From Alphaproteobacteria bacterium (lineage in GTDB: Bacteria; Pseudomonadota; Alphaproteobacteria; Rhodobacterales; Rhodobacteraceae): 13,522 nucleotides of DNA. Below, one piece after another: positions 6,925 through 12,507 of this stretch; the first letter of the stretch is position 1, and every line of letters begins with the position of its first letter. The stretch lies in NCBI GenBank assembly GCA_024277955.1, contig JAJRUE010000001.1, positions 1-13,522 on the forward strand, written 5' to 3'. The notes below the pieces were generated by a model. It saw nothing but the letters and a program-made list of their open reading frames with translations. It did no database searches and was not told the origin of the DNA. The position numbers and the translations under genes were made by a program.

Positions 6925-7698
6925 ATGACCCCGATCCTGCGATTGGCCGTTGCGCTTTTCCTGATCTTGGCCGCCAGCCCGCTGCGGTCCGGCGATCTGG
7001 TGGTGCAGGCCGACCCGGCGTTGATCGACAGCGGCCTGCTGCGGTTCATGCTGCCGCGTTTCGCCTTGAAGCATAACATCAAGGTCGATGTGGAGGCTAT
7101 TGATAATCAATACGAAACAGAAAGCGAGCACGCCGCGTTCCTGCTGTCCGACCCGGAACCCGCCGGGGCGATCCCGGTGATCGAGGGGCCGACCGGCACC
7201 ATTTCGGTGTTGGCCCCCGCCGATGGTCCGGGGCAGGTTTTCGCCGCCTGGCTGCAGTCCGATACCGGCCGGCGCACGATTTCCCAGTTCACCGCGCCCG
7301 ATGGCAGCAAGCCCTTTGCCCCGGCCGTATCCCAGGCCGTCACCGAGCGGCGCGAGGTCTTTCGCGGCGACCCGGCGCGGGGCGAAACCCTGGCCTATGC
7401 CAACTGCGGCCGCTGCCACGTGATCGGCGCGCGCAACCGGATGAAGGGCATCGGGTCGACTCCGTCCTTTTCGGCGCTGCGGGCGCTGGGCGACTGGACC
7501 GAACGGTTCCGCACCTTTTATCTGCGCAACCCGCACCCGGCGATAATCCAGATCAAGGACGTGACGGAACCCTTTGATATAACGTCGCCTTCGCCGATTC
7601 ACCCGGTCGAGCTTACCGATGCCCAGGTGGAAGACATCCTCAGCTACGCCGCCTCGGTCGCGCCGGCCGATCTGGGGGCGCCGCTGCAGAACCGCTAG
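6925..7698 (+). CDS. Periplasmic cytochrome c with N-terminal TupA-like half-domain
   Basis: A 257-residue exported protein. Residues 1-22 are a Sec signal peptide. Residues 24-56 align without gaps to TupA 23-55 from this window (10 of 33 identical, including shared SGL, LPR, and I-x-V). Residues ~105-140 (AAWLQSDTGRRTISQF) match the C-terminal WL-x8-I-x-x-F/Y pattern of the same fold. The middle of a normal binding protein (about half its length) is missing, and the tungstate-contacting TTS of TupA is DPA here. A single heme site C161-GR-C164-H165 follows; after it the only Met is M173, so the axial ligand may be that Met or a histidine (H204, H226). AGGAG precedes the ATG. It likely transfers electrons in the periplasm beside formate dehydrogenase. 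Confidence 0.85.
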   Translation: MTPILRLAVALFLILAASPLRSGDLVVQADPALIDSGLLRFMLPRFALKHNIKVDVEAIDNQYETESEHAAFLLSDPEPAGAIPVIEGPTGTISVLAPADGPGQVFAAWLQSDTGRRTISQFTAPDGSKPFAPAVSQAVTERREVFRGDPARGETLAYANCGRCHVIGARNRMKGIGSTPSFSALRALGDWTERFRTFYLRNPHPAIIQIKDVTEPFDITSPSPIHPVELTDAQVEDILSYAASVAPADLGAPLQNR

Positions 7699-7729
7699 GC
7701 CGGGACCGGGGCGCATCAGTTGTCCCGGC
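7699..7729. terminator. Inverted repeat between convergent genes
   Basis: Arms GCCGGGAC (7699-7706) and GTCCCGGC (7722-7729) are an exact 8-bp inverted repeat. The 15-nt loop spans the end of the cytochrome gene and the last codons of the minus-strand ferredoxin gene. There is no T-run, so it would be at best a weak bidirectional terminator. Confidence 0.35.
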
Positions 7730-9704
7730 GCTGTTTGGTCAGGTAATCCTCGGTGGTGGTCACCGGGGCACGAGCGCCGCCGCGCAGCGGGCTGTTTTCG
7801 TCGTGATACTGGGCCCGCACCCGGCAATCGTCGCACATCTGGATCAGCCGGGCGGCGTTCGAGGTGGCGAACATTTCGTGCTTTCCGGCCAGCTTGCCGA
7901 TGATCTTTTCGATGGTCGAGCGCACCCCGAAAGGCGTGCCGCATTCGATGCAGGCAAAGGGTTCTTCCTCGTGCAGGATCTTCTGGGTCAGCGCCGCCTC
8001 GGACAGGTCCATGCGCGCAACCAGCGTGATCGCCTGTTCCGGGCAGGCGCGGGCGCATAATCCGCATTGCAGGCAGGCGTCTTCCTGAAAGCGCAGCTGC
8101 GGCGCATCCGGGTTGTCGCCCAGCGCGCCGGACGGGCAGAGCGACACGCAGGCCAGGCACAGGGTGCAGGCGTCGGTGTCGATCTCGAGCGCGCCGTAGG
8201 GCGCGCCGTCGGGCAGCGGGATCGGCACCTGTTCGGCACCGGTGTCCAGCCCGGCGCACAAGGCGCGCGCGGCCAGGCGCGTCACCTGCCGGCGGCTGCC
8301 CATGGCCAGCACCGGCTCGGCCGCCAGCGCCGGCGCCTCGGCGGCATAGGCATAGAGGGCGTCGCAAAGCGCTTCGGGGTCGTCGAGGCGCAGAAGTTCG
8401 ATCCGGTCCGAACCGCCCAGCGCCCGCGCCAGTTCGGCCTGCGCGCCGATCAGATCGGCTTCGCTGCCCGGCGCCAGCAGGATCGTGACGCTGGCCCAGC
8501 CGCCGGCCAGCGCGGCCAGCATTTCGGCGTGGCCGAAACTGGACAGGCTGGCGACCTCGAGGGGCAGCATATCCGCCGGAAGACCGTCGAAGAACCGCGC
8601 CCCGAGGCGGATGATCTCGGCCCCGAATTCGCCATCGTGGACAAGCAAGCGCGGGGCAGAACCACCTGCTTTTTCAAAGGCTTGTGCCATGACCCTCATG
8701 CGCTGAAACAGGAAATCCCCGTCCGGCGCGTCAATGGCGATCGCGCCCGACGGACACACCGCCGAACAGCCGCCGCAACCGGCGCAGATCATCGGGTCCA
8801 CAGCCACGTGGTCGCCGGCCGGGGCGATGGCGCCGGTGGGGCAGGCGTCCAGGCAGCGGCTGCAGCCGGTGATCCCGGCGCGCGAATGGGCGCAAAGCTG
8901 CGCCTCGAGCCGGGTGTAGAGAGGCTTGTCGAAATCGCCCACCAGGTGCGACGCCTCGAGTACCGCGCGCGCCACCGCGCCGGCGTCGCCCGGATCGGCC
9001 CGCAGGTAGCCATCGCGCTTGTGCCCGGCGGCGAAAAGCGGGGTGTCGCCGCGCAGGTCCAGGATCAGATCGCATTGCGTGGTGGCGCCGTTGCGCGCCT
9101 CGCTCAGCGCGAAGGCGCCGCGTCCGGCGGGCAGCACCTGGCGCAGCTGGTCCAGGCGCAGATCAAAGCCGCCAAGCGCGCCGCTGGCCCGTTTCACTTG
9201 ACCGACCACCAGGTCGAAACGCCGGTCCAGCGGGATGTCGGCGGGCGCGATCTCGGGCACCAGCACGCTGACCGCCAGCAGCGGCGCAAGCTGTTCGGCC
9301 ACCGGCAGAACCACCTCGGGCGCGCCGATCACCAGGCAGCGCCCGTCGGAATGCAGATCCACCATCTTGACCTGCGGCGGCGACAGCAGTGCGTCGGCCA
9401 CCAGCGCCGCCATTTTCGGCCCCGCCCGGTCGCCGTCCCGCGCCCAGCCGGCCCGGTCGCGCAGGTCCACGCAAGGCGGCGGCGCTACCCCGGCGGCCTC
9501 GGCCAGATCCTGAAACAGCGCCTGTTCCTGGGCGCAGGCGATGATGCGGTCGCCCTTGGCGATTTCGCTGGCCGCAAGCTGCGCCTGGCTGGTGCACAAG
9601 CTGGTGTGAACCTTCGAGCAGCGCAGACCCGTGGCCCGTTCGATGGCCTTGGCGTCTATCGTCTGGCTGCCAAGGCAATCGCATAAAATCAATGACTTGG
9701 CCAT
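7716..9704 (-). CDS. Large multi-cluster 4Fe-4S ferredoxin-type protein of the formate dehydrogenase locus
   Basis: A 662-residue iron-sulfur protein with no export signal, hence probably cytoplasmic. The N-terminal region (LILCDCLGSQTID ... CTSQAQ ... IIACAQEQALF) looks like an HdrA-type or electron-bifurcation scaffold domain. Four ferredoxin motifs follow in two pairs: CSRCLDACP (~279) and CAGCGGCSAVCP (~301), then CTLCLACVSLCP (~512) and CLQCGLCARACP (~541), each with the downstream proline, fitting four [4Fe-4S] clusters. The C-terminus has a CIECG (~585) ... CDDC (~624) pair resembling a zinc or rubredoxin-like knuckle. The ATG at 9704 is chosen because AAGGGGG lies just upstream; the frame extends further to 9758. 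It diverges from the DUF3305-fdh operon and converges on the cytochrome. It is probably an electron carrier for, or maturation factor of, formate dehydrogenase; exact partner unknown. Confidence 0.9.
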   Translation of the reverse strand: MAKSLILCDCLGSQTIDAKAIERATGLRCSKVHTSLCTSQAQLAASEIAKGDRIIACAQEQALFQDLAEAAGVAPPPCVDLRDRAGWARDGDRAGPKMAALVADALLSPPQVKMVDLHSDGRCLVIGAPEVVLPVAEQLAPLLAVSVLVPEIAPADIPLDRRFDLVVGQVKRASGALGGFDLRLDQLRQVLPAGRGAFALSEARNGATTQCDLILDLRGDTPLFAAGHKRDGYLRADPGDAGAVARAVLEASHLVGDFDKPLYTRLEAQLCAHSRAGITGCSRCLDACPTGAIAPAGDHVAVDPMICAGCGGCSAVCPSGAIAIDAPDGDFLFQRMRVMAQAFEKAGGSAPRLLVHDGEFGAEIIRLGARFFDGLPADMLPLEVASLSSFGHAEMLAALAGGWASVTILLAPGSEADLIGAQAELARALGGSDRIELLRLDDPEALCDALYAYAAEAPALAAEPVLAMGSRRQVTRLAARALCAGLDTGAEQVPIPLPDGAPYGALEIDTDACTLCLACVSLCPSGALGDNPDAPQLRFQEDACLQCGLCARACPEQAITLVARMDLSEAALTQKILHEEEPFACIECGTPFGVRSTIEKIIGKLAGKHEMFATSNAARLIQMCDDCRVRAQYHDENSPLRGGARAPVTTTEDYLTKQRRDN

Positions 9705-9812
9705 TGTTCCCCCTTCGCGCATGGTGATCCCCGTGGTGCGGTTCACGCTGTCGACCACGACCGATTCGCCGATTCAGATAGGCGCGAATACCCCCCGCCG
9801 TAAAGCGTTTTT

Positions 9813-9855
9813 GCCCGCACCCCCGCCCGCACCCCCGCCCGCACCCCCGCCCGCA
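9813..9855 (+). repeat. 12-bp tandem repeat GCCCGCACCCCC, 3.6 copies
   Basis: Three exact consecutive copies at 9813-9848 are followed by a partial unit GCCCGCA. It lies about 110 nt upstream of the ferredoxin start and 96 nt from the first palindrome. Exact identity suggests recent slippage expansion, so copy number may vary between strains. Confidence 0.92.
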
Positions 9856-9950
9856 TGGTCCGGCGGCGAATCAGCGCCGGGCGATTCGCGCGGGCCGGGC
9901 GGTTCGGGCGGATTTTCAGACCTGAGCAAAACGCTCGGAAATGCGGTTCT

Positions 9951-9963
9951 GGACAATTTGACC
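9951..9963 (+). promoter_or_regulatory. Candidate operator, site 1 of the fdh control region
   Basis: GGACAATTTGACC fits GGACAA-N-TTGTCC at 11 of 12 arm positions. Its first ten bases are identical to the palindrome in the tupB-tupC gap. The centre at 9957 is 41 bp from site 2 and 207 bp upstream of the DUF3305 start. Operator function is inferred from recurrence. Confidence 0.5.
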
Positions 9964-9991
9964 CAGCCTGAATCGCCGCGCGCCCGATCAG

Positions 9992-10004
9992 GGACGAATT
10001 GTCC
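9992..10004 (+). promoter_or_regulatory. Candidate operator, site 2 of the fdh control region
   Basis: GGACGAATTGTCC fits GGACAA-N-TTGTCC at 11 of 12 arm positions, with centre at 9998. It lies 166 bp upstream of the DUF3305 start, close to the 159 bp between the tup palindrome and the tupC start. The 41-bp spacing to site 1 is about four helical turns, so both would face the same side of the DNA. Confidence 0.5.
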
Positions 10005-10163
10005 AGATCGGCCCGGTGCGCGGGCGGCAAAACGCGGTTTTCGTTGATCGGCGGGCGGTGCGGCTCCACAATTCCGGCAGGCTGGCGCGGGTATCCGGTC
10101 GGGGCCTGCGGCGTGCGGCCCAGGATGCGGCCCGAGACGCGGCCAACGGGAGGAAGTTGGAAC

Positions 10164-10727
10164 TTGCAGAACCACCGCAGCATTTCCCTGCCGCTCGGGG
10201 TGGTGATCCGCCGGACCCCCGGCGTGACCCGTTGGGCGCGCTGGTCCTGGCGGGCGGTCGGGGTTCTGCCGGGCGCCGGGCCCGCCGACTGGAAGGAATT
10301 GCGCCGCGAGGGTGACGCGGTCGAATACCACGCCGCCACGGTGGATCTGGAACTGCACCGCACCGAAACCGAAAGCTACCTGGCCGAACTTGGCACCCGC
10401 CAGCCTTCGGTCTACGTGATCCTGCGCGAAGGCCAGCCCGATTGCCGCGAGGATATCGAGGTGACGCTGGCCACCGTGTCGCCGTTCGAAGCCCAGGACT
10501 ATGCCGACACCGGCGAAGAGATGATCGAACAGATCCCGATGCCCGACGCCCTGCGCGCCTGGGTGGAAGCCTTTGTCGAGCTGCATCACAAGCCCCAGGA
10601 ATTCGTCAAGCGCCGCCGCGACAGGCAGCGGGTGGACCTGGTGGAAGACGGGGTGGGGGATGCGCGCATCCGCCAGCTTTCCGATGTTTACCGCGCGCCG
10701 CATCCCAAGCCCAAGGTGGTCCGGTGA
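10164..10727 (+). CDS. DUF3305 domain protein
   Basis: A 187-residue soluble protein of the DUF3305 family, which is known mainly from formate dehydrogenase gene clusters of Proteobacteria and has no established function. The conserved opening ISLPLGVVIRRTPGVTRWARWSWRAVGVLPGA is present, as is the central ILREG...PFEAQDY block, with a basic C-terminal tail (HKPQEFVKRRRDRQ ... PHPKPKVVR). The chosen start is TTG at 10164 because a strong GGGAGGA lies 9 nt upstream and the conserved domain begins a few residues later; the frame stays open to 9999 but that extension looks non-coding. The stop overlaps the next gene by 4 nt (GTGA). It is the first gene of the fdh operon, downstream of the paired palindromes. 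Confidence 0.85.
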   Translation: MQNHRSISLPLGVVIRRTPGVTRWARWSWRAVGVLPGAGPADWKELRREGDAVEYHAATVDLELHRTETESYLAELGTRQPSVYVILREGQPDCREDIEVTLATVSPFEAQDYADTGEEMIEQIPMPDALRAWVEAFVELHHKPQEFVKRRRDRQRVDLVEDGVGDARIRQLSDVYRAPHPKPKVVR

Positions 10728-11542
10728 CGGCGCGGCGCGAAAGCACGGCGGCCCGGCCGCTGGACGCCTGGTCGCGGCGCCGGGCGGCGGTGCGCGCCGA
10801 GGCCGAAGCCGAAAAACGCAAGGCCGCAGAACGCGAGGCCGAACGCGAGGCCGCGCGCGCCCGCGCCGCGCTGGCCGGCAAGAGCGACGCCGAAACCCTG
10901 GCGGCGCTGAACCTGCCCGACCCGGACGATCTGGCCCCGGGCGACGATTTCGCGGCCTTCATGCGCGCCGCCGTGCCCGAACACCTGCGCCGCCGGGCGC
11001 TGCGCAGGCTGTGGCTGTCGGATCCGGTGCTGGCGAACCTCGACGACCTGCTGGATTACGGCGAGGATTACACCCGCGCCCCCGGCGCGCTGGAAACCGT
11101 GCGCACCGTCTACAAGGTCGGCCGCGGGATGCTGGGCGGTGAGGGTGACGACCGCGCCGCCGACACCGTCGCCGCCACCGAGGGGCGCATTGACATTGAA
11201 ACCGGCACCGGCCAGGCGCTTGCCGCCACGCGCGCCGCGCCCGACGGACCGCACGGCCCCGGCGACATTTCCGATGGCGACCGCCAAGAGGCCGCGGAGG
11301 CGGGGGAAGCATCCAGCGAAGCTGGCGATCCGGTCGCAGCGGGTGTTCCCGCCGCTGTTGACGATGCCGCCGCTGCGACCGCTCCCACCGATGGGCAGGC
11401 GACGCCCGGCCCGCGCCGCCGGATGCGCTTTGTGTTCGAGGGGGCGGCCAGCGATCCCGGCGACGCCCCAACCGCCAACCCGTCTGCCGGCGTCTCTGCG
11501 CGCCGCCCAGGCAGCCCAAACAACGAACTGGACCTCGCATGA
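10724..11542 (+). CDS. DUF3306 domain protein
   Basis: A 272-residue protein of the DUF3306 family, the regular partner of DUF3305 in formate dehydrogenase loci; its function is not established. It starts with GTG overlapping the DUF3305 stop. Residues ~12-50 are a highly charged Ala/Glu/Arg helix, likely a coiled coil (RRRAAVRAEAEAEKRKAA). The conserved core follows at about residues 65-125, including DDFAAFMRAAVPEHLRRRAL and LWLSDPVLANLDDLLDYGEDYT. The C-terminal ~140 residues are low-complexity, Ala/Gly/Asp-rich and probably disordered. No signal peptide or Cys is present, so it acts in the cytoplasm. Its stop overlaps the chaperone start (ATGA), giving a tightly coupled DUF3305-DUF3306-TorD unit. 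Confidence 0.88.
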   Translation: MTARRESTAARPLDAWSRRRAAVRAEAEAEKRKAAEREAEREAARARAALAGKSDAETLAALNLPDPDDLAPGDDFAAFMRAAVPEHLRRRALRRLWLSDPVLANLDDLLDYGEDYTRAPGALETVRTVYKVGRGMLGGEGDDRAADTVAATEGRIDIETGTGQALAATRAAPDGPHGPGDISDGDRQEAAEAGEASSEAGDPVAAGVPAAVDDAAAATAPTDGQATPGPRRRMRFVFEGAASDPGDAPTANPSAGVSARRPGSPNNELDLA

Positions 11543-12147
11543 ACGCCTCGGCCTCAGACATCACCGTCAGCGAAGAAGACAAGCTGCGCGCCGATTTCTA
11601 CGATTTCCTCGGCGCGCTGCTGGCCGGCCCGCCGGACAAGGTCTTGCTGAAGAAAACCGCCGCGCTTCAGGGCGACGACAGCGAGTTGGGCCAGGCGGTT
11701 TCGTCCATGGCGCGGGTCGCCGCGGTGACCAACCCGGCGGCGGTGGAACGCGAATTCACCGCCCTGTTCATCGGGGTCGGGCGCGGCGAACTGCTGCCGT
11801 TCGCCAGCTACTACCTGACCGGGTTCCTGAACGAAAAGCCGCTGGCGGCGCTGCGCCGCGACATGGCCGAACTGCGCATCGCCCGTGCCCCGAACGTCTA
11901 TGAACCCGAAGACAACATCGCCAGCCTGTTCGAGATGATGGCCGGCATGATCACCGGGCGCTTTGCCGGGCCGGTGCCGCTGGAGCGCCAGCGCGACTTT
12001 TTCAACAAGCACCTCGGCCCCTGGGCCGTGCACTTCTTTACCGACCTGGAGCGGGCCGAAAATTCGGTTCTCTATGCTTCGGTCGGCGCGGCGGGCCGCG
12101 TGTTCATGGAGATCGAACGCGAGGCCTTTCGCATGTCGGCGGCCTGA
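11539..12147 (+). CDS. TorD/DmsD-family molybdoenzyme chaperone
   Basis: A 202-residue all-helical cytoplasmic chaperone of the TorD family. These proteins bind the Tat signal or apo-form of a molybdo/tungsto-enzyme and hold it until the cofactor is inserted. Family features seen are LRADFYDFLGALLAGPP near the N-terminus, EREFTALFIGVGRGELLPFASYYLTGFLNEKPL in the middle, the EPEDNIASLFEMMAGMI motif (matching the E-P-x-D-H type, with N for H), and FFNKHLGPWAVHFFTDLE near the C-terminus. The client is almost certainly the Tat-exported formate dehydrogenase catalytic subunit encoded 360 nt downstream. Start ATG overlaps the DUF3306 stop. Length is normal. Confidence 0.92.
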   Translation: MNASASDITVSEEDKLRADFYDFLGALLAGPPDKVLLKKTAALQGDDSELGQAVSSMARVAAVTNPAAVEREFTALFIGVGRGELLPFASYYLTGFLNEKPLAALRRDMAELRIARAPNVYEPEDNIASLFEMMAGMITGRFAGPVPLERQRDFFNKHLGPWAVHFFTDLERAENSVLYASVGAAGRVFMEIEREAFRMSAA

Positions 12148-12204
12148 GCCGCCATTCACCCGTCTGTCCCGTCGGGGCAGGCGACAACCAAAGGAGGAAA
12201 CCAG

Positions 12205-12402
12205 ATGGGTGACAAACCCGAAGACGCCCGCACCAGCCGGCGCGACTTTCTGAAACTGGCGACCGCCTCGGCCCCCGGAGCGGTGGCGGCGGTGGCGGCG
12301 GTTTCGACCGGCGCGGCACAGGCGGACGACCTTCAGGCTGACGATCAGGGCCTGCGCGACACGGCGCATATCCGGGCCTATTACGAAAGCCTGCAATTCT
12401 AG
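12205..12402 (+). CDS. Small Tat-signal protein of the formate dehydrogenase region (FdhX type)
   Basis: A 65-residue protein with twin-arginine motif S-R12-R13-D-F-L-K, a hydrophobic alanine/valine stretch (~18-36) and an AQA-type cleavage site, leaving a mature tail of about 25 residues ending AHIRAYYESLQF. It fits the family described as formate dehydrogenase region TAT target, a small exported partner encoded just before the catalytic subunit. The tail is too short to bind a cofactor by itself and has no Cys. It is probably a subunit or export escort of the enzyme. A very strong ribosome site AAAGGAGG sits just upstream, stronger than any other in the window, suggesting high expression. 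It begins 57 nt after the chaperone stop. Confidence 0.9.
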   Translation: MGDKPEDARTSRRDFLKLATASAPGAVAAVAAVSTGAAQADDLQADDQGLRDTAHIRAYYESLQF

Positions 12403-12416
12403 CGGTTTGCCCCCCG

Positions 12417-12443
12417 GACCAACGGTTGCGAGACGCCCCGCGG
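12417..12443 (+). repeat. Direct repeat, upstream copy (partner at 12522-12552)
   Basis: The stretch from GACCAACGG through TTGCGAGACGCCCC to GCGG recurs about 105 bp downstream, with a GG insertion and a CA insertion in the second copy. The first copy lies in the 105-nt leader between the small Tat gene and the catalytic subunit; the second encodes residues ~6-15 of that subunit (TNGVARRPQR). In one frame the upstream copy would also read VARRP, suggesting a small local duplication. Confidence 0.7.
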
Positions 12444-12507
12444 TCCCGGTCGTGAACCATCTTCGGCAGGGCTGGCGCATGGCCGGCCGCCAACAAGGGA
12501 GAGATAC

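Larger units (their letters stand above)
9705..10163. other. 459-nt divergent control region without genes
   Basis: This gap separates the minus-strand ferredoxin gene from the plus-strand DUF3305-fdh operon, so both promoters should lie here. It holds a 12-bp tandem repeat (9813-9855) and two near-palindromes matching the tup-gap site (9951-9963, 9992-10004). TTGACC at 9958-9963 resembles a -35 box but no -10 follows it. No FNR-type TTGAT-N4-ATCAA box or sigma-54 site was seen. The open frame running through it lacks coding character and is the upstream extension of DUF3305. Confidence 0.6.

Noticed and set aside
9813..9855. CRISPR array
   Set aside because: The units are contiguous 12-bp tandem repeats with no spacers and no cas genes nearby.
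9958..9986. Sigma-70 promoter starting at TTGACC
   Set aside because: The hexamer overlaps the palindrome and there is no AT-rich -10 at 16-18 nt; in so GC-rich a region the match is weak.
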